A DNA stretch of 64,000 bases from Paraphaeosphaeria minitans (GCA_015832175.1 WJXW01000008.1:62001-126000); one strand, 5' to 3'. Shown: positions 35,323-46,760, counted from the first letter of the stretch. Made by a program: numbers and translations. Notes: generated by a model from the letters alone, not told the origin.

Positions 35323-36864
35323 ATGCCGCGCCGAAGATTCATGTAAGGACGCACTGGATTTCCAATTCTTCAGTACCCCGCTAACCCTGCCAGCGATAAG
35401 AAAGACGCGATCAACTACCGCCTCGTGCACCGCGCCCAAAATGACCCGCGCATTCACGATGAAAACGCCTCGTCCATGGTCTTTGCCGAGATCGAAGGCA
35501 AGAACACGCGCGATAATTCGGAGCCCGCAGGCAGTTCGCGAGCCTCACAGTACTCTTCCGCTTCACGATGGACGACCGGCACGGGACGAACGGGAAGGAG
35601 CCAAATCAAGTCGCGTAAAGACCTAGAACCCGAGTTCGCTACTGATGTGCGCAAGAACGAGGGCGAGGCTGCCAGCTACGGAATCTTCTATGATGACTCC
35701 GAATACGACTACATGCAGCACATGCGGGACCTCAACAGTGGAGGTGGTGATGCCTACTTTATCGAGGCGAAGCAGCCGAAGAAGGGCAAGCAAAAGATGG
35801 ATTTGGCAGACGCGCTTCGTGCAGCCACGCTGGACGACAGGCAGAGCGATGCCGGGATCAGCATGAGCAGCAGCATCAGTCGTGCGGCCAGCGATGTTTT
35901 CGGAGAAGACCTTGCGCCCTCTGAGTTTGTGAGGAAGACGACGTACCAAGACCAGCAGAACATCCCGGATGCAATTGCAGGTTTCCAACCCGACATGGAT
36001 CCGCGACTGCGCGAAGTACTGGAGGCTTTGGATGATGAAGCTTATGTTGAGAATGAGGAAGACTTCTTCTCCGAGCTGACCCAGGATCCGGCAGAGGTCG
36101 GACAGTATGAGTGGGAAGACCAAGACTTTGACGATGTTGGCGACGCCATGGACCGCTTCCTCGAAGAAGAGGACCCCGGCTGGGAGACTGATGACACCAT
36201 CAAGGCGTCCTCACCGAAGCCGAAGAAGGAGAAAGAAACCATAGAACCCACCGACCCTGCAACTCTGCCAGCACCAGAAGAGGCGCCAGCCCCCGCCGAA
36301 GCAGGCTCGATGGACTACATGGAGGATTTCAAAAGGTTTAAGAGCGACGCCAAGTCCGGCAAAGCACTCAAGCCCGCTGCGCCCTCGGACGTGCAGTCCT
36401 CAATCATGACGGGTGCCTCTGCGCTCACTGCTGGCGGCCGCAAGAAGAAACGCAAGGGTGCCCTCACGAATCCGTCCAACTACAGCATGTCATCCTCGGC
36501 GCTGCACCGCACCGAGGGCCTCACGCTGCTCGACCAGCGCTTCGACCGGATTGAGGAGGAGTATGCCGACGACGAGTTTCCCGACGACGCGTCGATGGTA
36601 TCGGGCATGAGCAAGATGTCCGGCTTGAGCGCCATGTCGGGCATGTCTGGGCTGTCGAACATGAGCGAGGCGCCGCAGCTGAGGTCCGACTTTGACAGCA
36701 TCATGGACGATTTCTTGGGGACGCACACGACGGTTGGCAAGAGGAATAACAGGATTAGGAAGGGTAAGGTCATGAGTGGGCTGGAGCAGCTGGATGAAGT
36801 GCGCAAGGGGCTGGGACCGGCGAGGATCAATGGCCGGCCGAGGCCGTCGAATGTGACGGCGTAG
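35323..36864 (+). CDS. LTV1: Low-temperature-viability protein 1 (40S biogenesis factor)
   Basis: Assembly factor of late pre-40S particles, acting with Enp1 and Rps3 during nuclear export and beak formation. A 20-bp first exon (35323-35342, MPRRRFI) is joined across a 51-bp intron (35343-35393) to 35394-36864, giving 496 aa. The join produces the family start MPRRRFIDKKDAINYRLVHR, then QNDPRIHDE, which is how I recognise it. The body is acidic and low in complexity. An YGIFYDDSEYDYMQHMR motif lies around residues 108-124. A methionine-rich GMSKMSGLSAMSGMSGLSN repeat is near residues 425-450. The basic C-terminus is RNNRIRKGKV. It is divergent from LSG1. Confidence 0.93.
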
Positions 36865-37352
36865 CTGGGGAAAGGATATGGGGATGTATGGGAGGGCGTT
36901 CTGGGATACAACAAAAGCATTCTATACCCGGTAGACTTTGGCACGAATTACGAAGATTTGAGAACAAAAGAATTCTACTCGCGGTAGTGTTCGGCACGGA
37001 TTACGAAGATTTGATGTATGTGGAATGTTGGACAGCCTTTGGCTTCTATCCTCCGACAAGCGTCGTTGGTACGAGGCTGTTAGGTTTCGACACGGCGGCT
37101 GGTGCTCGCTTCTGTGATGGTTTATGATGTTCGCTTCTGTGATGGCTTCCGGTGTTCGCTTCTGTGTTGGCTTATGATGTTCGCTTCTGTGATGGTTTCG
37201 GAAGGGAATGGGGTATCTTTGTCGCACCACCCGACCCGCCTCTCGGTGGCTGCAGGAGCCCCTCGCGGCTAGCAAGCACGTTGGCAACGTGAACTCGGGT
37301 TCACAGGAAACCCTTGAGCGCTCTCTGATGTGGTATCTCTGCCTCGCCAGGG
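36865..37352. other. Intergenic region between convergent LTV1 and BET5
   Basis: LTV1 (plus) and BET5 (minus) end here. It contains a two-copy word (GGCACGRATTACGAAGATTTGA near 36940 and 36991) and a 25-bp tandem repeat (37104-37201). No gene seen. Confidence 0.6.
37104..37201. repeat. 25-bp tandem repeat, four copies
   Basis: Units of GYTCGCTTCTGTGATGGTTT plus five further bases start at 37104, 37129, 37154 and 37179; the last is truncated. Two or three mismatches separate the copies. Confidence 0.85.
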
Positions 37353-37921
37353 TCACGCTGGCAACGCGGTGCTGACGAACAACTCCAGGGCCCTCTCGAA
37401 CAGCTCGTTCGCAACGCCAATGCCGCCCGGGTGTTCAACGGGGGCAAGGGGGTTCTTGACGACATACTCGACATACAGATTAGCCCAGATCTGGTGCAGA
37501 TAGGGCCTCAGGTTGTTCAGCTTCGTGTCGGTGAGCATGACGAACTTCATGCGGGTGGGGGTCTCGTAGTAGTGCAGCTTGTACTCGGCGGTGCGGTAGG
37601 AGAGGAAGGTGTCGTCGGTGCCGCCGAGCTTGTGGACCATGTTGCGCAAGCTGAAGACGAGGCCGAAGATGAGCTTTTCCGAGTCGGAGGCGTGGGCGCG
37701 GGCGGCGGGGGTGGACGAGAGGGTCGACGACGTGGAGGCGGGGCGGGGGGTCTTTGAGAAGGACGAAGGCGGGGGCGTGGGTGCCCAGCGGCGGGAGTAG
37801 ATGCATTCGGCTGGGGTGGTAGATGGTCAGAATGCATGGAGAGAGAGCGAGCAATGGCAGCAGGGTTAGAGTAGGTAGACGTACTGTGGCGGTCGAAGAT
37901 GTAAAACGAGTAGAGCACCAT
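37353..37921 (-). CDS. BET5: TRAPP complex small subunit Bet5/TRAPPC1
   Basis: Longin-fold core subunit of the TRAPP tether and Rab (Ypt1) exchange factor acting in ER-to-Golgi transport. Exon 1 (37921-37885) encodes MVLYSFYIFDRH. A 74-bp intron (37884-37811) is followed by exon 2 (37810-37353), for 164 aa. Joining restores DRHTECIYSRRW, the family's first beta-hairpin. The central loop has a Ser/Pro/Ala-rich insert (PRPASTSSTLSSTPAA) often seen in filamentous fungi. The later segment EKLIFGLVFSLRNMVHKLG, then FLSYRTAEYKLHYYETPTRMK, is highly conserved in Bet5. Length is normal for fungi. It shares the 472-bp upstream region with the kinase gene at 38394. Confidence 0.92.
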
Positions 37922-38393
37922 GGCAGCCTGGGGTTTCGTCGACAGTGGTCACTCGGACTGGGTAGTCTAGATAGATAGGTAGGTAGGTGTCTACGTATAG
38001 ATAGGTAGGTAGGTGTCTATGTCTAGCTAGTTACACCCTGCTGGCGTCTCGAACGGCCCCCGCCAAGGCAGCGTGCACTGTGCGTCGTCCGGCAGCGGGG
38101 CAGACGTTGACGGTGCTTGGCCAAGAACTGTTCGTCTCGCAGAAATCACGACTGCTGCTGTTGTTGTTGCTGTTGCTGCTGTTGCTGCCACTGCTGCTGC
38201 CACCATCTCCTCCCAGCAACCCCCTTCAAGCAACCTGCAATTGGATCCGGAGCGTCTGCGTCTGCGTCTGCGTCTGCCCTCAGTTGCCCGGCCCGAAGCC
38301 ACCGCTCCCTACCGTACTCTACCGTACCCTACCCCTACCGCTACACCCCCACTCCCTCGCCCTCCCTCGCCCTGCTGTCGCCGTGTCCAGACG
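37922..38393. promoter_or_regulatory. Shared upstream region of BET5 and the CaMKK-like kinase, repeat-rich
   Basis: This is the divergent intergenic stretch of 472 bp. It holds two copies of a 24-bp AGATAGGTAGGTAGGTGTCT-type unit (37973-37996 and 37999-38022), an imperfect CTG/TTG repeat (38152-38200) and four GCGTCT hexamers (38252-38277). The frame on the plus strand is open through it, but the encoded runs of Ala/Val/Leu are a by-product of the triplet repeat and the kinase start is at 38394. Confidence 0.5.
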
Positions 38394-41384
38394 ATGCAAC
38401 AGCCGCCCGCGACCGCGCTGCCAAACGAGACGGAAATCCCAGGAATCTTCGCCAGCGAGCATGTCGAGCTCGACGTGCCCACCGTAGCCACCGACGGCCG
38501 CCCGCCCAACGTCAAATACACGTACGTGCACTGCCCTCATGAGCGCGGTGCACTGCCGCTGGCTCCATCTGGCTCCATCTGGCTCCATCTGCTGGCGTCG
38601 GCCTCGATCCCCGCCGTGCTGCAACCGCGCTGATGCTCGACCCCCAGGTCTCTGCCCGCCTACAACTCCCCGCTGCGGCACCACAAACGCGCTGCCTCGT
38701 CCACGCGCATGGTCAAGGTGTGCCCGCGTCCGATGTGCCATGGGCGCCCCGCATCCCCCGTTAACGCTTGCAAAGGAAACCCTCAACGCCCGCTCCGAGT
38801 ACAGCAACTCTGAAGACGACGGCACCGCCCAGCACCGCATCAACCAGTACCTCATCAAGCAGGAGATTGGCCGCGGCTCCTTCGGCGCCGTCCACCTCGC
38901 CGTGGACCAGTACCGCCAAGAATATGTGAGGTTCCATCCCACGCCCAGGAGGGAACAACTACTGGCACTGATGCGGGTCACCTACCGACACGCCCTCTGA
39001 ACACGCCGCTGACAGGTTGCACACAGGCTGTCAAAGAGTTTTCCAAGTCGCGCCTGCGCAAGCGCGCCCAGTCCAACTTGCTGCGCCGCCCCTCGGCCCG
39101 CCGACGACGCCAGGGCGCCCTCGCCGCCGGCCTGGGCTTCAACTCCCCGCTGCACAGACACGCCGCCGGCCGTGAAGAAGAACAGAACTCGCTGGATCTG
39201 ATCAAAGAGGAGATTGCCATCATGAAGAAGCTGAACCACCCGAACCTCGTCTCGTTGATCGAAGTGCTCGACGACCCGGACGAGGACTCGCTGTACATGG
39301 TCATGGAAATGTGCAAGAAGGGCGTCGTCATGCAGGTAGGTCTCGACGAGCGCGCAGATCCGTACCCGGAGGAGCAGTGCCGCTGCTGGTTCCGCGATAT
39401 GCTACTGGGCCTGGAATACCGTATGTAGACTCGCCAATGCCTCGTTGCCCGCACGCCCTCGGACCCCAGCGCTAACGACTGCGCAGTGCACGCCCACGGC
39501 ATCATACATCGTGATATCAAGCCCGACAATTGCCTCATCACCGGCGACGATGTGCTCAAGATTGTCGACTTTGGCGTCTCGGAAATGTTCGACAAGCAGG
39601 ACCAGATGAAGACGGCGAAATCGGCTGGGTCGCCGGCGTTTATGCCCCCAGAGCTGTGCGTTGCCAGGCATGGAGAGGTCGATGGCAAAGCTGTGGACAT
39701 CTGGTCAATGGGCGTGACGTTGTTCTGCTTGCTGTTCGGACGGATACCCTTTGAGCGACACGGCATGATTGAGCTGTACCAGGCGATACGGATGGAGCAG
39801 CCCGAGTACGACGAATGCGACCAAAATCTCAAGGATCTGCTGCAAATGCTCCTGGAGAAGGACCCAGAAAAGAGAATCACCATGGAACAGATGCGAGTAG
39901 GTGAAAACGTAATGCCTAACCAAAACTAGCGCTAACGTGTGTAGGAACATCCATGGGTGACCATGAACGGGACCGACCCTTTACTGTCCAGGGGCGAGAA
40001 CGTGGCCGCTATAGTCGAGCCCACGGACGAGGAAGTTGATGCCGCCATCACTGGGAACATGAGCCATTTGGTCACTGTGGTAAGTGCGTTTTTATGTGTG
40101 CCTCGAAGAGGCCTCGCAAGCAGGAAGAAAGGCCATGCCGCTGCAAGTGGACGGTTTGTCCGGTCCCGCGCCCACCGGCCTGCCTTGTTCCAACGTTCAG
40201 TAGCCGTCAGTACTGATCCCGGTCAGGTGCAAGCAGTAAAACGATTCAAGCAGCTCCTCTTCCGGAGAAGACCAGAACGTCTGGATGGCATATTGGGCAG
40301 TGCTTCCCGCATCGTACAGCCGCCACTTTCGATGCGACCGTCCGGGCTGCGCAAGTCAAAATCCCAGGACGCTGACGACCGCCGGCCCATCGAGGGCGCG
40401 CTCGCAACCGAAGGAGTGCACCACGACATCGAGATTGACAATGACGTCCGGCGCATACCGCAGGGCATAGATAGAGTCGCCTACGAGCAGCCCGGCTTAC
40501 GCCCTGCCATCTCCAGCTCCAGAAGTCACCCGGCCAAAGCCGGCCCAACAAGCACGCCCCTATCTCCACAGCCCGTCGCCATCACTGACGCCAAAGTCCT
40601 CCACGAAAACATGTCCTACCGTCCCGCCCCCAGCAGCAGACCCATCACTATACCCGCCGGCCCTGTATCTTCGGCCCCAGGCACCCCCGTCGGCAAAGGC
40701 CACGCCCACGACCCCCTCCAAGACACCCTCTTCCTCGACATCGGCACCGGCGAAGACAGCGTCGCGCCCGGCGACGACATGCACATGGTCAGCGAGTCTC
40801 CCGGCGCCGTCGACATCAACGTCTACGAAACCGCCTACCGCGAAGAAGTTGACCGCATCCTCTCCCGGCAGCACGATCCGGCGTCCACGCCCGGTGCAAC
40901 CACGCCGGGCGCAACCACGGCCCGGCGCCCGACGCTGTACCTCACGCGGCGCATCGAGAACGTCAAGTCCATCATCCGCGACGCGCCCGAGGCCGTCTTC
41001 GACCACGGCAAACAACCCACCACGCCCTCGGACCTCAAGACGGGATTCAAGGGGCTCGTGGAGAAGGCGAAGCTCAACATCGAGTACCGCGGCGAGTGGC
41101 AGAAGCTGAACGAGGGCAAGGAGGGCAAGTTGTCCCGGATCACGCGCAACGTGCGCGAGAAGAAGAGGGCGGTGGAGGAGGAGCGGGAAATAATCCGAAG
41201 AGAGGATCGGGAGAGGGAGAGGGAGAAGGCGTTGGGGCTGACGCGGGAGGGGGAGAGGAAGGAAAGTTTCAAGGGGGAGAGGGAGGGGGAGGGGAGGAGG
41301 GGGAGCGCAAGCGCGAGCAGTAGGAGTAGTACGCCGGTGCCGGGGTTGAAGGGGGTGAGTCGGAGTGGGACGCCCGTGCAGTAG
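38394..41384 (+). CDS. CaMKK-like Ser/Thr kinase (Ssp1/Sak1/CMKC type)
   Basis: Upstream kinase of the family that phosphorylates AMPK/Snf1 or CaM kinases (Sak1/Tos3/Elm1 in yeast, Ssp1 in fission yeast, CMKC in Aspergillus). My model has seven exons: 38394-38521, 38648-38717, 38776-38925, 39027-39420, 39487-39896, 39945-40079 and 40227-41384 (814 aa). The kinase domain covers about residues 88-390: G-loop GRGSFGAVHLA, AVKEF lysine, catalytic HRDIKPDN (about 255), DFG (about 276), GSPAFMPPE and final EHPWV. A basic insert RRPSARRRR lies after the AVKEF lysine, and a GLDERADPYPEEQCR segment typical of CaMKKs is present. The last intron (147 bp) is stop-free and in phase. The long C-terminal tail carries a charged coiled coil (EREREKALG) and is poorly conserved in the family. 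Intron 1 contains three GGCTCCATCT repeats. Confidence 0.88.
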
Positions 41385-41630
41385 GCGTGCGGTGGAGGTG
41401 GAAGGGAAGGGGAGGCGAGGTGAGGAGAGAAGAAAGGAGGCCCAGAGGAGGGAGCGGAGACAAAGAGGGGGAAAGCGCATGATTAGCGAGGATGACGGTA
41501 CCTACCTAGCTCGACGTACATACCAGACCTTTGTTCAGACTGCCGTGTTGCCTGGGTTTGTGAGAAGGCCTTGCTAGCGATGGTTGAGGAGCATTGTACG
41601 TGTAGGCAAGGGCGTGTGGAGCCGGGGTGT

Positions 41631-41730
41631 ATATGTGTGTGTGTGTGTGTGTGTGTATGTGTGTGTATGTGTGTGTATGTGTGTGTATGTGTGTTTATGT
41701 GTGTGTATGTGTGTGTGTATGTGTGTGTGT
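41631..41730. repeat. (GT)n microsatellite with GTAT interruptions
   Basis: About 100 bp of alternating GT broken by regular GTAT, giving a tract likely to vary in length between strains. Confidence 0.95.
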
Positions 41731-41855
41731 AATATGTATGTTGATGTTCAGGAACGGAGACGGGTCGACGCTGAACCCTCATAGATACCGAGGTACTATC
41801 TAATGAAACACGCGGCGGTAGGCTCGCCATCTATGTCGGTCTAGGGTAGGTGGGG

Positions 41856-41877
41856 TGGGTAGGTAGGTAGGTAGGTA
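41856..41877. repeat. (GGTA)n microsatellite
   Basis: A GGGTAGGTAGGTAGGTAGG-type run of about five units, followed by further GT-rich sequence. The same motif recurs in several other gaps of this window. Confidence 0.9.
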
Positions 41878-42258
41878 GAGTATGATGAGGTGTAGGTGTA
41901 GGTATATATATATGTGTGCCAAGAGCAGAGCAGAGCAGGGCAGGGCAGGGCAGGGCAGTGTGGCACGTGCAGCTTGGGGCGTGTGTTGTCGTCTTGGTAT
42001 CGTGGCGGAGCGGTGCGGCTACCTAGCAGGTTACGCAGGTTAGGTGTGGCAGGGTGGTCCACTGGCATCTAGTAGAGGTACCTAGTCTACCCATCTGGCG
42101 ACGGTTGGGGACGCGCTGGCAGGAAGCGACTTGCAGGCGGCTCGGCGGCTTTGAAAGGAGGAGACTTGCAGGTGGCGATGAAGCGGTTTCAAGGGAAGCG
42201 GAGAGAGGCGGTGCTCTCGTCGTTTGGGACTGCACGTCCAATGGAGGGGATGGATGCA

Positions 42259-42281
42259 CGGATGGATGGATGGATGGATGG
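42259..42281. repeat. (GGAT)n microsatellite
   Basis: About five and a half GGAT units. Confidence 0.9.
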
Positions 42282-42580
42282 ACCATCTACCAGCGCGGAG
42301 GTTGCACATGCGGGTGGGGGACGCGCTAACAAGCGCCGGGAGGGAGGGCGAGAGGACGATGCACAGTCAACCAGTGCGCACTGATTGCAGGCGCAACCTC
42401 CTCTGGCATCGGCAACAGCGGCGGGCCGGGTGGGAGATTGGACGGCAGTGGTGAGATGCATCATGGCAGTATGATACCTACCTAGCAATAGCATCTAGTC
42501 CACCGTGTAGGCTGATTGAGCGTGCGACACATCCAAGACGAGAACTGGCTGACTAATGTGGAAGGGCAAATGGCTACCGG

Positions 42581-42607
42581 TACCTACCTACCTACCTACC
42601 TACCTAG
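42581..42607. repeat. (TACC)n microsatellite
   Basis: Six TACC units, inverse of the GGTA run at 41856. Confidence 0.9.
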
Positions 42608-43206
42608 GTACTGTGCACGAGGCCGGATGAGTTCAGGGCAACGCACCCGAGAGGGCGGGCGGATGTGCCAAAAGGCCTGTGCCTGTGCGGGCAGCAACTT
42701 GCAGCGACAAGGACGGCAACGTGCAGCCGACTGGGTGAGGGTGATTCGTGAGTGGGCATGGCGAGTGGAGAAGGGTGAGTGGAGAAAGCGTGGGTGGGGA
42801 AGGCTGAGGGATCGTGGACCCCCCCAGATGAGAGGGGCGGTGACGATTGGACAGGACGGCCGACGAGTTGCGCTGCAGCACCTGCTGGGCCGTGCATGCC
42901 CGAGTGCCTCCTTTTTTCTTTTCTGTGGGAGCAGGCAGAGGCGTCTGTAGAATGCGAGGTAGAAGGTAGTCAGGTACCGAGAAGGTAGATAGATAGCTGG
43001 ACTATGGTGTTGGTTGCTGGCTGGCGTGCTCTTGGCGACCATGTCGGCTGGCCATGGGACGGCAGAGCGGGCGAAGACGGGGACGGCAGAGCGGGCGAAG
43101 ACGGCGACGACAAGCTTCCGCTGCCGTGATGCTTGTTTGGAGGCGGCGTCGCGTCTTGTGCTGCTGGTGGAGTGACCACGTCGAGAATGGCTGGTGTTTG
43201 GTGAGG

Positions 43207-43395
43207 GAGAGTGAGTGACCATGTTCAGTGACGGAGAGTGAGTGATCATGTTCAGTGACGGAGAGTGAGTGATCATGTTCAGTGACGGAGAGTGAGTGAT
43301 CATGTTCAGTGACGGAGAGTGAGTGATCATGTTCAGTGACGGAGAGTGAGTGGTCATGTTCAGTGACGGAGAGTGAGTGATCGATATGGCTGGTG
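43207..43395. repeat. 27-bp minisatellite, six full copies plus a partial one
   Basis: Units of GAGAGTGAGTGATCATGTTC followed by AGTGACG start at 43207, 43234, 43261, 43288, 43315, 43342 and 43369 (partial). Copies are nearly identical, differing at one or two sites. More degenerate, longer-period relatives (GGTGTTTGGTGAGGGA, then GATGTTCAGTGACC) continue to about 43600. The 27-bp length is a multiple of three, so the minus strand reads as a repeated nine-residue peptide, but nothing indicates that it is translated. Confidence 0.92.
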
Positions 43396-43576
43396 TTTGG
43401 TGAGGGATATTGACTGGTGATGTTCAGTGACCCCGTCGAGAATGGCGGGTCTTTGGTGAGGGAAGTGGCCACGTCGAGCATGGCGGGTATTTGGAGGTGA
43501 GGGAGATTGACTGATGATGTTCAGTGACCACGTCGAGCATGGCGGGTGTTTGGTGACGCCGGACGGAGAGTGACTG

Positions 43577-44401
43577 ATGATGTTCAGTGACCGCAGGCAG
43601 TCTAGCGCTGCTGGCGGCGGGAGGGAGCGTGAAGAAAATACCGCACCCACCGTCTGCGAATATTTCTTCGCCAGCAGCCCCCAAGACGGAGGCCGCGGGC
43701 TGTCTCTGTCAATCACGCGTGCCGTCTCCGTCATCCACGCGTGCCGGCTGCATCTCTCACCTCCCTCCTTCACGCGTGCCATCTCCCCGCTCTCGCCTCC
43801 CTCTCGCGCCTGCGCCTCCACCTCTCACGCGTGCTGTCTTCATCTCTCACGCCGACTGCTGGCCTCACGCCGACTGCCGTGCTGCCCTCCCGCCGACTGC
43901 CTCTCCCCGACTGCCTCTCCCCGACTGCTGCACCCGCGCCCGCGCCCGCGCCCACCAACACGCCGCCCCGCAAATTGGCCTGCCCCGTCCACACGAGCCC
44001 GCTTCCTACATCATCGCGCGCCGATCGCCCAGCTGCCCGGCACAGCCACGGCGCCCTCCCGAGCGCGTTGCCAGACGTTTGTCATCACCCGTCGATGCTG
44101 CTGCCACCTTCCACGACGTAGAAACAACTTGCACATCGCCCTTGCTGGCGCCGTCCATCCTCACCGCAACCGTGTTTTCCCACTACCAGTCCACCCACAC
44201 CCAACACACGCTGCCAAACCTCATAACCCTCGCCAGCCGCCGCCGCCGCCTGTTCGCTGTTTTGCGCGTCCTTCAATAACACACCCAGGGCTTCTAGCCC
44301 GCGAGACACCTGCGTCTCACTTTCCACGCCCCCGCCCCCGCCCAGAGCCTTTGCTCGCCCTGCCCACCTCGACCGACCCGCTCACGCTCACGCTCCCCAC
44401 C
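43577..44401 (+). other. Stop-free, pyrimidine-rich leader upstream of the Hal4/Sat4-like kinase
   Basis: The kinase frame stays open for 275 codons upstream of the ATG at 44402, starting with an ATG at 43577. The encoded text is almost only Pro, Ala, Arg, Ser, Leu and Cys, as expected from a C-rich strand, and shows no domain. I therefore treat it as a promoter and long 5' leader. An N-terminal extension cannot be excluded. Confidence 0.5.
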
Positions 44402-45946
44402 ATGGCCGCACCCACCACCACCACCATCACCACCAACCCCGCCATCCAACCCGCCAAACCCCAGCCTTCGCCCGTCGCCTCCACAAACACCCTCTCGTCG
44501 GTCGAATCGAAACCAGACGCTCTCGCCACGCTCTCGCCACCGCAATTTGCCATCGCAACGCCCCCCGCCGCCAATGGCGACGCCCAGAGGACCAAAAAGC
44601 CCACCATGACGTCGCGTCTCAGCAGCATCTTCACCAAGCGCGACGAGAGCAAGGAAGCCCAAAAGGCTGCGCTGGTGGCCGAGAAGAACGCCGAGGTCAA
44701 AGCAACCAACGGCGCCGTTGCCCGTCCCCAGCCCGCGCGCCAGCCTTCGGTCACGGCCAGGACGGGTGGTGCGACGCCCCCCTACCGCCGCTTCTGGGTC
44801 AACGACGACGCCACCCACGAGCACCACCTCAAGGTCGCCAAGCGCCAGGAGAAGCTGTCGGATATGTTCCAGAATCTCATGCTGGGCAAGAGGAAGGAGG
44901 GCAGCCACAGCGACGAGCAGCCTCTGAGTCTGATGGCCAACTGGGTCGACGTCATGCGCAACGAGAAGGAGAAGCTGGCCGAGCAGAAGAATTCGGCGAC
45001 CAACACCACGTCGCAAACCCTCGTGCAGAAATACGGAAAGTGCCAGGAGGTCGTCGGCCGCGGTGCCTTTGGAATCGTGCGTGTCGCACACAAGACCGAC
45101 GCCAAGGACCCCAAGCGCGAGCAGCTGTACGCTGTCAAGGAGTTCAAGCAACGCCCTGGTGAATCCGCCAAGAAGTACCAAAAGCGCCTGACCGCCGAGT
45201 TCTGCATCTCCTCGTCCATGCAGCATCCCAACGTGATCAACACCCTCGACCTTCTTCAGGACGACAAGGGCACCTACTGCGAGGTCATGGAGTACTGCTC
45301 GGGTGGGGATCTGTACACCCTGGTCCTGGCCGCTGGCCAACTCGAGGTCGTCGAGGCCGACTGCTTCTTCAAGCAGCTCATGCGTGGTGTCGAGTACATG
45401 CATGAGATGGGTGTCGCGCACCGTGATCTGAAGCCCGAGAACCTGCTTCTGACCCAGCACGGTTCCATCAAGATCACCGACTTCGGCAATGGCGAATGCT
45501 TCCGCATGGCCTGGGAAAAGGAAGCTCACATGACGGCTGGCCTCTGTGGCTCCGCTCCGTACATTGCCCCGGAAGAGTATGTCGACCGCGAATTTGACCC
45601 TCGTGCTGTCGACGTCTGGGCCTGTGGTATCATATACATGGCCATGAGGACTGGACGGCATCTTTGGCGCCAGGCCCAGAAGGGCGAGGACGAGTTCTTC
45701 GACCGCTATCTCGAAGACCGGAAAGAGGAGGCCGGTTACAGGCCCATAGAAGTGCTTCGTCGGGTATGTACAGCCCCCACCTCCTGCCGGCTTCCATTGC
45801 TGACGTGCATCTAGCGCCAATGTCGCAACGTCATCTACTCGATCCTGGACCCCAACCCCACGCGTCGACTCACTGCCCACCAGGTCCTCTTCTCTGAGTG
45901 GGTCAAGGAGATCAAGGTGTGCCGCGCTGGCGACGAAGGCTTCTAG
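44402..45946 (+). CDS. Ser/Thr protein kinase, Hal4(Sat4)/Hal5-Npr1 type
   Basis: Fungal-specific kinase family that controls stability of nutrient and potassium transporters at the plasma membrane. Two exons, 44402-45763 and 45815-45946, with a 51-bp intron, give 497 aa. The first 200 residues are low in complexity with basic and Ser/Thr-rich segments. The kinase domain is about 210-485: G-loop GRGAFGIVRVA, VKEF lysine, catalytic HRDLKPEN (about 340), DFGNGECFRMAWE (about 360), and activation-loop end GSAPYIAPEEY. The DFG-N-ECFRMAWE wording and the final PNPTRRLTAHQVLFSEWVKEI are typical of Hal4/Sat4. The start at 44402 follows a CCACCATGG-like context (CACCATGGC). All catalytic residues are present. 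Confidence 0.9.
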
Positions 45947-46760
45947 GCTTTTACTTGTTACCTATTTATTTTTGTTTGCAACCAAGCTATTCACCTTTTA
46001 CATACCCTTCAGCATGATGCAAAAGCATAGCAGGATTTTGGATGTGGACGCTTTCACTTTGGCGTTTCATGGGACCAACGATCATGACTGACCAGCACGG
46101 CGTTTCCTGGACGAGGCACAAGACCCTTTACGACACGACATTATTAGACCTCTGGCGGCAGGTTTTCCAGGGATTGCACGGCAGGATGGATGGGTGGGCG
46201 GTTTGCAGAGGCTTGGGCCGTGGCCATGGCATGGGAAGCTTTCGCTGGCGGTGTACCATGGGCATCTGTTGTAGATATCTGACGGCTTGGACATGGCTGG
46301 ATGCGCCATCTCTTTGGTGGCGATTGATTAGCACGCATCTGATGAACTTGAGCGTGCCTGCGCCTGTTTGGGCACATGATGGCATTTGCGATTTCACCGC
46401 CTTGGGCACATGGCATTGTGAGGTTTTGCAGTTGCAATGCACACTGACGGATGCTGTAAGATGGGTAGGATATGGCATGACAAGAGGGCCATGGCTTCGA
46501 GTACCATGTACAGTTAGATACCGTGAAGCAAGAACGAGAGTGCGAAAAGCGGCTCGCGGTACCCCGGACCCCGGCTTGGCGCAAGCGAAGAACCAACACG
46601 ATAAAGACTGCGCGGGGGCGGTGAGATGACCGCTTTGACCACGACGTGTCGCTGTGAAGGGAAACGTATACACCGCTTCCTGCAGTCGCTATTTACCCTG
46701 CGGCTGTCCATGTTGCCGGCTGTCGACATCGGACATTGAGTCGAGCTATGCGCCCCAGCA
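45947..46760. other. Intergenic region before the SLP1-like gene
   Basis: It holds the kinase terminator (A/T-rich 45950-46000) and the promoter of the next gene. A 195-aa plus-strand frame at 46042-46629 is Trp/Cys/Arg-rich without domain or homology that I can see, and I do not accept it. Confidence 0.55.

Larger units (their letters stand above)
41385..43576. other. 2.2-kb intergenic region rich in simple repeats
   Basis: No gene accepted. It contains the (GT)n tract 41631-41730, a (GGTA)n tract 41856-41877, GCAGG repeats at 41925-41958, (GGAT)n at 42259-42281, (TACC)n at 42581-42607 and a 27-bp minisatellite from 43207. Long minus-strand frames here are produced by the repeats. It lies between the 3' end of the CaMKK-like gene and the leader of the Hal4/Sat4-like gene, so one promoter is expected. 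Confidence 0.6.

Noticed and set aside
38073..38393. N-terminal extension of the CaMKK-like kinase from an upstream in-frame ATG
   Set aside because: The added residues are encoded by CTG-type and GCGTCT repeats and look like untranslated leader; the ATG at 38394 starts protein-like sequence.
39336..39380. Intron at the GTAGGT donor inside the CaMKK-like kinase
   Set aside because: The bases encode the conserved VGLDERADPYPEEQCR segment of the family, so they are kept as exon.
38978..39883. Minus-strand open frame of 301 codons opposite the CaMKK-like kinase domain
   Set aside because: It overlaps four exons of the kinase, whose catalytic motifs are plain on the plus strand.
40560..41480. 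Minus-strand open frame of 306 codons opposite the CaMKK-like tail
   Set aside because: Low-complexity mirror of the GC-rich coding tail, with no recognisable features.
42596..43357. Minus-strand 253-codon frame with nine-residue repeats
   Set aside because: The repeats come from the 27-bp minisatellite, which is a multiple of three; the rest is low complexity.
44294..45880. Minus-strand open frame of 528 codons opposite the Hal4/Sat4-like kinase
   Set aside because: It is the antisense of a well-conserved kinase domain; third-position GC bias keeps the opposite frame open. No domain or start context supports it.
46042..46629. Plus-strand 195-codon frame between two genes
   Set aside because: Trp/Cys/Arg-rich composition unlike a protein, no introns or family similarity, and it overlaps the expected 3' flank and promoter.
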